Source of the DNA: SIG588 sp045591985
GTDB taxonomy: Bacteria; Bacillota; Clostridia; Oscillospirales; Acutalibacteraceae
NCBI GenBank assembly: GCA_045591985.1
Contig: JAZNTV010000081.1
Coordinates: 1-26,702 of the forward strand
DNA length: 26,702 nucleotides
Direction: 5' to 3'
Part shown: piece by piece, positions 5,473-14,183 of the stretch
Layout of the letters: every line of letters starts with the position of its first letter
How positions within the stretch are numbered: position 1 is the first letter of the stretch
Translations under genes and position numbers: made by a program
The notes under the pieces: model-generated
Told to the model about the DNA's origin: nothing
Database searches by the model: none
What the model saw: the letters and a program-made list of their open reading frames with translations, nothing else

Positions 5473-8400
5473 ATGAAACTGTTCAAAAAGGCAAGACGCC
5501 TGTTGGCCGGTTGCATGGCGGTCATCGTTCTTCTGACGATGATATTAAGCACGTCGGTCTTTATGGGCGTGTTTGCCGACGAAAACAATGCCAATGACCT
5601 GCAAGAGGCGTTGACAACGATTCCCGGTGTGAAGGACGTAGCGTTAGATCGGGATTGTCATCTCATTTTAACATTCGCGGACAATAACGCCGTGGATCTC
5701 GGTGTGTGGGACAGCACGGCGAAGGATCACTTGGGACATGTTCCGTTGGCCCTGACAGAGGACGCGAAGGCGGCGTTTGACCAGTGGCTCGCTATATACG
5801 CGCCGACCACACCGATATCGGCGTATGAACTGGCGGTGGTTCTGGGGGCTACGGATGCCGCAACACAGGAAGAGTGGTCGGATACGTTGGCACGTCCGCT
5901 CGGCAACGTGAACGACAACGGCACGGTGGATTCGACCGATGCCCGTCTGGTGTTGCAGTATGCAGTGAAAAAGATCGCCGACAATTCGTTGGCGCTGAAG
6001 GCGGCCGATGTGAACGGCAACGGCACGGTGGATTCGACCGATGCCCGTCTGGTGTTGCAATATGCGGTAAAAAAGATCGCTAAACTGCCCGCAGACAAGG
6101 AATTGTATAAGAAGGCGCTTGCCAACGGCCACACGACCGCTACTACCCAAGAGGAATGGGTCGAAAGTTTACAGAACACCTCCTGTTCGGCGTTTACGCT
6201 GGCGCAAATGCTCGGTATGACCGATGCGACCGATGAGGCAGCCTGGTTAGAGACGCTGAAAACGCAAGGTGAGGAATTCTCGCCCTACACCGTTGCGGTG
6301 GAGAAGGGCTTTACCGCCATTCCCAGCGAAGAAAAGTGGATCGAGAGTTTGAAGGCGGGTTCGGATGGCGGAGCGGTGTCGGCCTACATAGACGCGAATG
6401 ATCATTTGGTTTTGCGGCTTTGGGACGGTACGACTAAAGACGTCGGATATATCGATTGCCTAACAATGTATACAGTGACGTTCGAAAGCAACGGCGGCAG
6501 CAGAGTCGAGCCGCAGGTCGTGCCGGCAGGGAATACGGCGCTTGAGCCGATAGCGCCGGAACGTAGCAACTATGCCTTTATGGGTTGGTATGCCGATGCG
6601 GCTTTTGAAACACTGTATGATTTCTCAACAACGCTTACGGAAGATATTACGTTGTATGCGAAGTGGGAGATCGTTGTGGAAGGGGTGATGGTCGGCTCGG
6701 ACGATGCGGTCACGGTGTATTCGGTCTCCGCGCTTGCCGTGGACGAGGGTACGATCACCGCGACGGTCAGCGCGCCCGGCAACTGCGCACTGATTGTACG
6801 GTTTATTGAAGAAGATGTCTACTTTGCTGAGGATTATGCGGAGAATCGGACATATTGGGATGACGGATACACTTATGCTTCCCGTGTGATTGCGGCCGGT
6901 ACGAACATGGGGGAGGTTACCGCGAATATCAGCGGTTGGCTTCCGGACTATTATGTCGCCGAGGCCGTTTTGGTAGATGCCGAGTTTAGCCCGTTGTGCG
7001 ATCCGTTTACCTCCATTAAGGATACCGAACGGTATGCGGAATACGATAGCAAGACGGTATACGATTATGCACAGGACACCTTGGTGCTGAATTTTGACCA
7101 ATCGATCGACAACAATTTCGGCGCATTGGCAGATGACGTAAAGGTGATCTATGCCGATGACGTTGCCGATTACGATACCGACGGTGACGGCGTTGAAGAT
7201 GCGTACCGCCTTGTAGGTTCTCCGCTGGAGATTGAAGTGGAGGATAAGATCTTTGCGTATGACGATGACAGTGATCACCTGTTTAAGGTGATGGAGATCC
7301 TGGTGGAAGGCGATGCGCTGATCGTGATCCCTGCCAAGGCGGATGACGAACAGTTCGGCTTTGATATACAAGATTTCTATAAGTTCCTGAAGGTCGATAT
7401 GGAATACGACAGCGAGGAGGAGTCGGCACAACAGCCAATGCTGTATGCACGCCGTGCACGAGGGATCAAAATAAAAGAGGTTTACGAAAACGCCTCCGGT
7501 GAAGTGAACTTTATGGTTCCGCTTTCGTTTGAAACAGAGCACTTCGTGGCATCGGTCAAGGCAGGGGCAACCATCAAAGCGTCCCTGGTTTTTGAATGGG
7601 ACGTGATCCTCTTCGGCGAAGACTACATGCGTTGTGACTTTACCTATGAAGCGGATGCTACGGCAGAACTGGATGTTCACGGCAAGTGGGGCGCGGACGA
7701 AGATAATCAGCCGAAAGCGACAAGAAAAGAACTGTCGCTCGGCAAGTTCCGTATTCCTTTCGGCGTAACCGGCATCAGTGCTTTTGCCGACGTGAAGGCG
7801 TGTGTCGATTGGGAGATCACAGCAGGTCTGAAAGCAGAAGGACACATTGTGACCAAGAGCGGGTTTAAATATAACACGCATGACGGCTTCCAGAAGATCG
7901 ATCAAAAGGAATCCAACTGGACGGTACAGTGTGAAGGACATGCCGAACTGAAATTCGGTCCCAAACCGTCGGTCGGCGTGGAGTTCCTGGGCGGCGTTTT
8001 ATCGTGCGAGTTGGAGTGTTTTATGGGTATCAAAGCCGAAGCGGACGTAGTAATCCCGGTTGCGCAAGGCGGAGAGTATATCCATGCATGCCATCTGTGC
8101 ATCGACGGTAAGGTGAATGCCTGCGTTACGGTGAGTGCAAAGTTGAAATATAAGATCACCGATCATTTGAAGGGCACGCCGATCGACTGGACCATTATTA
8201 ATTACGAAAAGAAGCTCTTTGACTTCTACGTTTCGTTGGCGAACGAGCCGCACAGCATCTATGGCGGTCGTGTGACATTCGGTTTTGACGACTGCGAAAA
8301 CAAGATGTACAAAACGGTGGTGAACACCTATAATGCGCAGGGTGCGGCGGTGATGGCTGATGTCTCCCTTTATGATGCGCAGACCGATACATTATTGTAT

Positions 8401-9570
8401 ACCGTGAATGCGGGACAAGACGTGTATTTGGCTCCGAAAACCTACATCGCCAAAGCGACGATCAACGGCACAGCTGCGCAGACCCGTTTTGTTGTGACCG
8501 ACGGTGCGAAGATGGTTTCGTTGAGTGCGAAGCCGGCACAAGACAGCTTGGTGAGCGGCAAATTGTATGATGCGGTCTACGGTGACGGTATTCAGGGCGT
8601 ACAGATCAGCGTCTATGAAAACACAACCCTTGTAACGCAGGGTGCCACCGACGAAAGTGGGTATTTCACCATCCCGTTGGATCAGGGCAACTACCGTTTG
8701 GTGTTTGCAAAAGATGGCTACGTGCCGGTTGAACAGGCGGTTGTAATTCGCGAAAACGAACGAAAAGAACTCGGCACTATCGCTTTGGTGGCAAAGAACG
8801 ACGACAGCATTATGGGCGGCATTTACGGTGCGATCACCGATGCGATTACCGGTCAACGCGTGTCGAACGTGGATGTGAAGATCAGCAAAGGATGGAACAC
8901 GGATACGTCGGAAGCAGGTGAGTTTGTTGCCGAAACAACGACGAATAGCAATGGTAACTACCAGCATCGTAAGACCACGATTATGGGGGTAGATTTTGGG
9001 TTGGATGCCGGAAACTATACCATTACCATCAGCAAAGAAGGATACATCTCCACCACCTTTAACGTAACGATTGTGGGCGGTGAAGACATGGAGTTTAACA
9101 GTTCGATCACGCCGGTCGGCGCCGAAAATGTATATCACATCGTTCTTACGTGGGGTTCGCGGCCGAGCGATCTGGACTCCCATTTTAATGCTACCTATAA
9201 CGGGGTGCGCGACCATGTGTACTATTCGGACAAAACCGGTTATTATGCGAATTTGGACGTGGACGATACCTCTTCCTATGGTCCGGAGACCATTACGATC
9301 GAGGACATTACCAAGTATTCCGGCAATGTGAAATATTCGGTACACGATTACAGCAACCGAAGCGTGTCTGCATCGACACAGTTGGCGTCATCCGGCGCGG
9401 TTGTCAAGGTGTATCGCGGCGGTCGGCTGTTGGAGACGTATTACGTGCCGTCGGATGGTGTGGGCACGGTTTGGAACGTGTTTTATATTGATGAAAACGG
9501 GAACATCCATGCCGTCAACACCTTCCAATCCATCTACTCCACCGGTGATATTTACGGCCAAGCATCATAA
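5473..9570 (+). CDS. Large secreted multidomain dockerin protein
   Basis: The product is a 1365-residue extracellular protein. Residues 1-35 are a signal peptide with a likely cut after VFA. Residues about 143-206 form a type I dockerin: two calcium loops, VNDNGTVDSTD and VNGNGTVDSTD, each followed by ARLVLQYAVKKI. A beta-grasp InlB/Flg_new-type repeat covers about 333-400 (FESNGGS ... GWYADAAFETLYDF ... LYAKW). A long beta-rich region with a DTDGDGVEDA calcium loop follows. Two carboxypeptidase-regulatory-like beta-sandwiches lie at about 1025-1106 and 1113-1215. The C-terminal 150 residues (LTWGSRPSDLDSHF) resemble YfaP/DUF2135-type domains. The ATG is preceded by AGGAGGGG. There is no LPxTG motif, membrane anchor or obvious catalytic domain, so it looks like a structural or binding protein held by cohesin-dockerin contact. 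No cohesin is in the window. Confidence 0.88.
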   Translation: MKLFKKARRLLAGCMAVIVLLTMILSTSVFMGVFADENNANDLQEALTTIPGVKDVALDRDCHLILTFADNNAVDLGVWDSTAKDHLGHVPLALTEDAKAAFDQWLAIYAPTTPISAYELAVVLGATDAATQEEWSDTLARPLGNVNDNGTVDSTDARLVLQYAVKKIADNSLALKAADVNGNGTVDSTDARLVLQYAVKKIAKLPADKELYKKALANGHTTATTQEEWVESLQNTSCSAFTLAQMLGMTDATDEAAWLETLKTQGEEFSPYTVAVEKGFTAIPSEEKWIESLKAGSDGGAVSAYIDANDHLVLRLWDGTTKDVGYIDCLTMYTVTFESNGGSRVEPQVVPAGNTALEPIAPERSNYAFMGWYADAAFETLYDFSTTLTEDITLYAKWEIVVEGVMVGSDDAVTVYSVSALAVDEGTITATVSAPGNCALIVRFIEEDVYFAEDYAENRTYWDDGYTYASRVIAAGTNMGEVTANISGWLPDYYVAEAVLVDAEFSPLCDPFTSIKDTERYAEYDSKTVYDYAQDTLVLNFDQSIDNNFGALADDVKVIYADDVADYDTDGDGVEDAYRLVGSPLEIEVEDKIFAYDDDSDHLFKVMEILVEGDALIVIPAKADDEQFGFDIQDFYKFLKVDMEYDSEEESAQQPMLYARRARGIKIKEVYENASGEVNFMVPLSFETEHFVASVKAGATIKASLVFEWDVILFGEDYMRCDFTYEADATAELDVHGKWGADEDNQPKATRKELSLGKFRIPFGVTGISAFADVKACVDWEITAGLKAEGHIVTKSGFKYNTHDGFQKIDQKESNWTVQCEGHAELKFGPKPSVGVEFLGGVLSCELECFMGIKAEADVVIPVAQGGEYIHACHLCIDGKVNACVTVSAKLKYKITDHLKGTPIDWTIINYEKKLFDFYVSLANEPHSIYGGRVTFGFDDCENKMYKTVVNTYNAQGAAVMADVSLYDAQTDTLLYTVNAGQDVYLAPKTYIAKATINGTAAQTRFVVTDGAKMVSLSAKPAQDSLVSGKLYDAVYGDGIQGVQISVYENTTLVTQGATDESGYFTIPLDQGNYRLVFAKDGYVPVEQAVVIRENERKELGTIALVAKNDDSIMGGIYGAITDAITGQRVSNVDVKISKGWNTDTSEAGEFVAETTTNSNGNYQHRKTTIMGVDFGLDAGNYTITISKEGYISTTFNVTIVGGEDMEFNSSITPVGAENVYHIVLTWGSRPSDLDSHFNATYNGVRDHVYYSDKTGYYANLDVDDTSSYGPETITIEDITKYSGNVKYSVHDYSNRSVSASTQLASSGAVVKVYRGGRLLETYYVPSDGVGTVWNVFYIDENGNIHAVNTFQSIYSTGDIYGQAS
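5908..6084 (+). repeat. Near-identical dockerin repeats in DNA
   Basis: The two dockerin half-repeats lie 102 bases (34 codons) apart. From GTGAACG at 5908 and at 6010 they stay almost base-for-base identical for about 75 bases, including third codon positions, which points to a recent duplication or gene conversion. Confidence 0.85.
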
Positions 9571-9586
9571 TAAAAACAATGCAAAC

Positions 9587-9614
9587 AAAGGCAAGCGGAT
9601 ATCCGCTTGCCTTT
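9587..9614. repeat. Perfect 28-base palindrome between two genes
   Basis: AAAGGCAAGCGGAT is followed directly by its own reverse complement. It sits 16 bases after the dockerin gene's stop codon and 26 bases before the next ATG. There is no T tract, so it more likely limits read-through or protects the upstream mRNA end than fully terminates. Confidence 0.75.
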
Positions 9615-9640
9615 GAAAGCACCGGAAAAAAGGAGAAAAA

Positions 9641-10291
9641 ATGAACAAAAAGATCCAAGCAATCATACGAAAATACGCGATCATCTTGGGTGTTTTTTGC
9701 TTGTGGGAAGCGCTCTTTTTCGCGTTGCTTCACACATGGGTACGCAATTCTTTGACAGAGGCCGCTGTGAGAGAGTCTACCGTCTCGCTGGTCATAACTG
9801 CTCTCACCCTCGTTCTTGTCGTGATGGCGGCTGTGATAGACGTTGCTGTCTTGGGGAAGATCTTGCGCGTGCGACCGTTACTGACCGTGCAACCGATAGC
9901 CTGTGTGGTCGAGGATGTCGTTGTAACGGCCTACACCTCCGACGGCGAGAAACGGTACAAGGTGTTTTTGTTGGTGCGAGATCCCCAAAAAGGCGGGTTG
10001 CTGTTTACCTACGGGAAACACTCGCTCTCCTACTACAACTACACGTATGCCAAGGCCGGTCGATATCTTGACGGAATCGATATTTTTCGCAAGGACGGAT
10101 CGTCGGTAGCAATCGGGGATGAGGTGCAGGTGTATCTTAAGAAAACCGTAAAGGTCAAAGTTTCTCTCCGAAAAGGGGAACTAACGTTGAACGGTAAACC
10201 CTTCCGCTATACCCATGTCAATCCGAAATACGATGCAACGGTGTTCAAAGACACGAACTTTTATGTGGGTGCGGTCGATGTAGAACGATAG
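9641..10291 (+). CDS. Two-helix membrane protein of unknown function
   Basis: The product has 216 residues. Helices lie at about 12-30 and 48-71, joined by a short loop. Residues 75-216 form a beta-rich soluble domain without a family I recognise. Charged residues before helix 1 and after helix 2 (KILRVRP) suggest that both ends are cytoplasmic. The ATG follows AAAAAAGGAG. It lies 70 bases downstream of the dockerin gene in the same direction, with a palindrome between them and no clear promoter of its own, so partial co-transcription is likely. It may help with that protein's display or export, but nothing in its sequence shows this. Confidence 0.75.
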   Translation: MNKKIQAIIRKYAIILGVFCLWEALFFALLHTWVRNSLTEAAVRESTVSLVITALTLVLVVMAAVIDVAVLGKILRVRPLLTVQPIACVVEDVVVTAYTSDGEKRYKVFLLVRDPQKGGLLFTYGKHSLSYYNYTYAKAGRYLDGIDIFRKDGSSVAIGDEVQVYLKKTVKVKVSLRKGELTLNGKPFRYTHVNPKYDATVFKDTNFYVGAVDVER

Positions 10292-10344
10292 GCACCCGGG
10301 ACCGTGTAACCGCGCGTGAATAAAAACGGCAAGAGAGTAATGTA

Positions 10345-10380
10345 AGAAACAGCTCCGGTTTGTAAACCGGAGCTGTTTCT
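10345..10380. terminator. Bidirectional terminator with a 17-bp stem
   Basis: AGAAACAGCTCCGGTTT (10345-10361) pairs perfectly with 10364-10380 around a 2-base loop. Both ends are U-rich enough in the outgoing RNA (TTTCTATT rightward, TTTCTTACATTA leftward). It serves the convergent membrane-protein gene and the leftward XRE gene, whose TAG stop (10381-10379) overlaps the hairpin. Confidence 0.85.
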
Positions 10381-10852
10381 ATTCGTCTTGGTTTGTAAAC
10401 AGATCGTCAATGGAGTGGATATGTTCGGCGGCCAACGCCTCGAATTCTTCGGGTGTAGTATCTTTTTGCAACAGCTCATGGCAGAAATCACGCAACTTGT
10501 TTCGGGCAGGGCTGTCTAAACGGCGCAGAACCGAAAGAAAGGCGCGTTCTTCGCGGTCACATTCACCCATCAGCCGCGCACCGTCCAGTGGGTCGGGCGA
10601 GTCCTGGTGCATCGACAGCGTGGCGCCGATCTCGTTGTTGCCCAAAAGGTACCCCACAGTTACGCGAAACTCGGTCGCCAGCTTTTGAAGCAACGCCAAC
10701 GTCGGTTCGATCGCACCCGTTTCGTAATAGGCATAGGTGGATCGGCCGATCTCCAAATGATCGGCCACTTCCTGCTGGGTCATCTTGGCGGCGGTGCGCA
10801 GTTCGCGCAAGCGCGTAGAAAAGAGGCTTGGCGTGTCATTTTTAGGCTTCAT
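10379..10852 (-). CDS. XRE-family regulator coupled to a glycosidase
   Basis: The product is a 157-residue DNA-binding protein. Residues 11-70 are a Cro/C1-type helix-turn-helix (MTQQEVADHLEIGRSTYAYY, then AIEPTLALLQKLATEF). The C-terminal 80 residues are acidic and helical with no known sensor fold. A longer in-frame opening reaches 10984, but that part lies inside the glycosidase gene. The ATG at 10852 follows GGAGGTGA by five bases, so it is the true start. Its ATG overlaps the TGA of the glycosidase gene as ATGA, which implies translational coupling. It likely controls the glycosidase and perhaps the divergent SBP genes. Confidence 0.88.
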   Translation of the reverse strand: MKPKNDTPSLFSTRLRELRTAAKMTQQEVADHLEIGRSTYAYYETGAIEPTLALLQKLATEFRVTVGYLLGNNEIGATLSMHQDSPDPLDGARLMGECDREERAFLSVLRRLDSPARNKLRDFCHELLQKDTTPEEFEALAAEHIHSIDDLFTNQDE

Positions 10853-12585
10853 ACGGTCACCTCCACGGCGTCGTAGGGCGGAATGGTTTGCCCGGCTACC
10901 GTCTTTTCGTCGTTGCTGTAGTTGATCAGATGGCAACACCCGCTTTCGGGGTGCCATACCACACCCACCGCGGGGTCGTCGCACTGCACGGGATAGGCGG
11001 CGATCTCTTCGCGGAATACGTCACGATAAATATGATAATAGGGGGAGTTTTCGGGATCGATGTCGAACAGGTGCTGTTCGGGAGAGAAATCCAATGTATA
11101 CACCGCGCCCTTGCCGTAGGCGTGGCGGTGCAGACCGTTTGGCGCGTTGCGATAGATCAGCCGCCGTTCGCCGTGTCCTTCCATCGTTACGCCGTCTGCG
11201 ACGAAGCGGCAGGTGTAGGCACCGCCGCTGTCTTCGATGCACAACCCTGTCAATTCCTCGAATTCCGATAATATACCCCCACACATTGACAGATACAACT
11301 TCGCGCCGTTTGCCACTCGCGCTTTCAAATCGTCGTATATGCGTTTGGGCATAGCATCGGTTCCTGTGAGAGCAGGCAGGATGTACGCAGAGGCATCTGG
11401 GAGGGGGTTAATACAATTTGTAAACTTCACAGAGATACCCGCTTCCACCGCCAACATATAGGTAGCAAATGCGATCTTCCACGAATCGATGTTGCGGGGG
11501 AGGATACACACCGCATCGATCCGACGATCACGGCGACGCGGCAGATCTTTTAACCGCTTGGCCATTGCGGTCATTTCTTTCATAAACGCTTTGGGCTGTC
11601 CATCGACGGTGTACAACCCGAGTTCGCGTTCGGCGGCAAAATCTTCATAGGGCGGTTCGCTGAACGGTTGGTCGAACGATGTCCACCACAAGAGGCCGGG
11701 GCGATCGAAAATGTGGGCGTGCCACATATTAATGCGCAAAAATGCCGCGGCTGTCTCGTCGGAGCACACCATCGGCCCCATCGTGCCGATTTCTTCGACT
11801 AAGCAGGGCTTGCCCGCCAGGTCGGCGTAAAACGCCGTCTGTGCGGCGGCGTGCACCAACGTCTTTTTGGACATCAAAGGGTGATGGTCGGCGTGACGCA
11901 CCCAGAAGGGGTACGGGTGGGTGACCAGCATATCGGAATACGCCGCTTGATCCTCCACGTGCCATACGCTGTCGAGCGAAAGATCGTGAATACCCGAGAT
12001 CACGGGGCGCGAGGGGTCGGCGGCGCGGATGGCGTTGGTCATCGTCGCGGTCCATGCGGCAGCTTCGTCGCGGGTGGCTGTCTGCCACATGCAGTTACAC
12101 TCGTTGCCGTGATCCCACGCCAGAATGGCGGGGTGATGTTTCAAGCGGGTGACAAACCCTTCGATAAATCGCTGTTCCCACAAAAGAGCGCGTGGGTCGG
12201 TGCGCAAATTGATACCGTTTAACGCGGCGGGAACATACAACCGCCCGCTCATCCAACCGGTGAGAAGACCGACAATGAGTTTCATGCCGTTATCTTGCGC
12301 CGCGTCGCACAGCACCTCGAAACGGTGAAGCATGTTTTCGTCCAGATACCACGGATTTGCGGGAAGAGAGCCGTCTGCCATGCGGAATTCGCGAATCACA
12401 CCGCCGCCGCCGTAGACCGGCACGACAGGTTGAAAATCCGACCAAACGGGGAATACGCGCAAGCAGTTCATGCCGTCTGCCGCGAGGCGGGCAAGATCAC
12501 GGCGCAACACCGCTTCATCCCAGTGATGCCACATATTACACCCGGCATGCGAGGCCCAAAAATTACAACCGATCAAAAACGACAT
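10849..12585 (-). CDS. Clan GH-A glycoside hydrolase (GH5-like; beta-mannosidase/mannanase type)
   Basis: The product is a 578-residue enzyme without a signal peptide, so it is probably cytoplasmic. The N-terminal 340 residues look like a TIM barrel of clan GH-A: IGCNFWASHAG at the start, the acid/base Glu in WDHGNECN (E162), and the nucleophile in CLVEEIGT (most likely E265), with WWTSFDQPF before the barrel ends. Residues about 360-480 resemble the GATase-like or trimerisation domain found in some beta-mannosidases and beta-galactosidases (RIYDDLKARVANGAKLYLSM). A small beta domain ends the protein. This points to a retaining exo- or endo-glycosidase on a beta-mannoside or beta-glucoside; the exact GH family is uncertain. 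The ATG is preceded by GGTGA at six bases. It is the first gene of a leftward pair with an XRE regulator. Confidence 0.85.
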   Translation of the reverse strand: MSFLIGCNFWASHAGCNMWHHWDEAVLRRDLARLAADGMNCLRVFPVWSDFQPVVPVYGGGGVIREFRMADGSLPANPWYLDENMLHRFEVLCDAAQDNGMKLIVGLLTGWMSGRLYVPAALNGINLRTDPRALLWEQRFIEGFVTRLKHHPAILAWDHGNECNCMWQTATRDEAAAWTATMTNAIRAADPSRPVISGIHDLSLDSVWHVEDQAAYSDMLVTHPYPFWVRHADHHPLMSKKTLVHAAAQTAFYADLAGKPCLVEEIGTMGPMVCSDETAAAFLRINMWHAHIFDRPGLLWWTSFDQPFSEPPYEDFAAERELGLYTVDGQPKAFMKEMTAMAKRLKDLPRRRDRRIDAVCILPRNIDSWKIAFATYMLAVEAGISVKFTNCINPLPDASAYILPALTGTDAMPKRIYDDLKARVANGAKLYLSMCGGILSEFEELTGLCIEDSGGAYTCRFVADGVTMEGHGERRLIYRNAPNGLHRHAYGKGAVYTLDFSPEQHLFDIDPENSPYYHIYRDVFREEIAAYPVQCDDPAVGVVWHPESGCCHLINYSNDEKTVAGQTIPPYDAVEVTV

Positions 12586-12611
12586 AAAGTATCACCGTCC
12601 TTATCAAAGAG

Positions 12612-12640
12612 ATAGTAACATACTTTTTCCGCCAAGTCAA
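12612..12640 (-). promoter_or_regulatory. Sigma-A promoter of the glycosidase-XRE pair
   Basis: On the minus strand TTGACT (12640-12635), a 17-base spacer and TACTAT (12617-12612) lie about 27 bases upstream of the glycosidase ATG. The spacer begins with the box TTGGCGGA, which is mirrored beside the divergent SBP promoter. Confidence 0.8.
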
Positions 12641-12679
12641 CGGGGCGGGAGGAAATAAACTTTTTGCCACTTTGGCGGA
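12628..12679. promoter_or_regulatory. Inverted TTGGCGGA boxes between divergent promoters
   Basis: TCCGCCAA (12628-12635) and TTGGCGGA (12672-12679) are exact inverted copies 36 bases apart. One overlaps the spacer of the leftward promoter and the other sits seven bases upstream of the rightward -35 box. They are candidate sites for one regulator acting on both promoters, with the XRE protein at 10379 the nearest candidate. Confidence 0.6.
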
Positions 12680-12685
12680 TACATC

Positions 12686-12714
12686 TTGACATTTCCCTGT
12701 TTGCACCGTATAAT
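12686..12714 (+). promoter_or_regulatory. Consensus sigma-A promoter of SBP 1
   Basis: TTGACA (12686-12691), exactly 17 bases, and TATAAT (12709-12714). Both hexamers match the consensus fully. Confidence 0.92.
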
Positions 12715-12752
12715 GGTAGACGGACAATTTTACAAAAGAAAGGATTTGTGTT

Positions 12753-14162
12753 ATGAAAGCATTTTTGACACGCGGTGTGGCGCTGTTGCTGGCAGTGCTG
12801 ATGGTATTCACCGTTTGCGGCTGCGGCGACGAGCGCAAGCGCGGTGACGACACGTTTGAGCCGATGGAAGGTGAAGTGCCCACCGATCTTAATGGGTATG
12901 AATTTACCGTCCTCTGCACCGGCGGCGCGGACAACTGGAATCAGGAAACTTCGGGCACCCCCTATGCCGATGCGTGGATCCAGTTGGTGGATGAGGTGGA
13001 ATACCTCTACAACTGCGATATCACGGCAACGGCTGTTGGCTGGCAGGAGATCTTCAACGTCGTGCAGCCGGAAATCGCGGCCGGCGGTAAGAGTGCCGAC
13101 ATCATTATCACCCCTGAACACACCTTCGGCGCGTTCCTCGGTGCGAACCTGATGCTTGACTTGAACGAGCTCGACGTCAACTGGGATAACGAGTGGTGGA
13201 ACCAGAGCATCCGCAAGACCACGACCTACAACAATAAGTCGTATGTCGGCGGCGGTTCCTTCATTTTCGATACCAACAAGACGTGGTTGTGTTATGTCAA
13301 CAAGGCTATCTGGGATCAGAACAACTTTGAAGATCCGTATGATCTGGTCGATAGCGGCAAGTGGACCTACGACAAGTTCCGCGAGTATGCGATCGCGGCG
13401 GCGAAGGATAACGACGGCAGCGGTAAACTGGATTCTTCCGAAGACGTGTACGGCGTTATCGCGGCCGACGGCGACTTCTGTGACGCCTGGTTCCAGGCGA
13501 TGGGCGGTCACTTCTTCAAGGCGGATGACGAAGGCAAAGTGGTTCTCGCTTGCAACACCACGCGTACCTATGAGATCGTGGAAAAGATGTACAACATGAT
13601 CCAGAAGGATAATGTGTACGGCTTCCTCGGCCTGGGCGAAGTGGAACATGTGCAGCAGTTTGTCGGCGGCGGCGCGCTGTTCTATTGCTACACCGTCGGT
13701 AAGGACGGCCTGCAGGATATGGAAGATGACTGGTTTGTTCTCCCGATGCCGAAATTTGACGAAGCGCAGGAAGACTATCTCTCGGGTGTGGACCACAACG
13801 CGTATGTGTTCGGCGTGACCAACACCAACGAAGATCTGCGTGAAGTGTCCATCCTGCTCGAGGCGATCGGTCGCCACGCGATGATCCTGGAACGCATTTT
13901 CTGGCCGGATTATAAGGACACCTATTGGCGTGACGACGAGTCCGAGCGTATTGTTGCGGACTATGTGGTGGGCCACGGTCAGCACGACCTGGCACTGGTC
14001 ATGGCGAACTGCAACGATGCATTCCAGGCACCCCGTTCCCGTTTGTACAACACGGTGTTCGGCGACTCGGGTCCCGACTACTCCTCCTACATCGATATGG
14101 TGGAAGATGCGATCGAGATGACCATTCAAGACTTCTTTGAGTACGAGGACGAGGCCGAATAA
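12753..14162 (+). CDS. Lipoprotein sugar-binding protein, SBP family 1 (copy 1)
   Basis: The product is a 469-residue extracellular solute-binding lipoprotein of the ABC carbohydrate-uptake type. The signal peptide ends in the lipobox VCGC with the lipidated Cys at 24, followed by a charged linker. The body is the large clostridial type of family 1 binding protein: LNGYEFTV near the N-terminus, NEWWNQSI and GGGSFIFD in the first lobe. Residues 219-230 form a canonical EF-hand-like calcium loop (DNDGSGKLDSSE), which is common in larger binding proteins. The ATG follows AAAGGA by eight bases. It has its own consensus promoter and terminator. Copies 2 and 3 follow in tandem, and copy 2 is clearly the closer relative. 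No permease gene is near. The ligand is likely an oligosaccharide, but this is not shown by sequence. Confidence 0.93.
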   Translation: MKAFLTRGVALLLAVLMVFTVCGCGDERKRGDDTFEPMEGEVPTDLNGYEFTVLCTGGADNWNQETSGTPYADAWIQLVDEVEYLYNCDITATAVGWQEIFNVVQPEIAAGGKSADIIITPEHTFGAFLGANLMLDLNELDVNWDNEWWNQSIRKTTTYNNKSYVGGGSFIFDTNKTWLCYVNKAIWDQNNFEDPYDLVDSGKWTYDKFREYAIAAAKDNDGSGKLDSSEDVYGVIAADGDFCDAWFQAMGGHFFKADDEGKVVLACNTTRTYEIVEKMYNMIQKDNVYGFLGLGEVEHVQQFVGGGALFYCYTVGKDGLQDMEDDWFVLPMPKFDEAQEDYLSGVDHNAYVFGVTNTNEDLREVSILLEAIGRHAMILERIFWPDYKDTYWRDDESERIVADYVVGHGQHDLALVMANCNDAFQAPRSRLYNTVFGDSGPDYSSYIDMVEDAIEMTIQDFFEYEDEAE

Positions 14163-14183
14163 CTCGCGCATATATATGGAAAT

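Noticed and set aside
10853..10984. N-terminal extension of the third XRE regulator
   Set aside because: It lies wholly inside the glycosidase gene in another frame. The ATG at 10852 has an excellent ribosome site.
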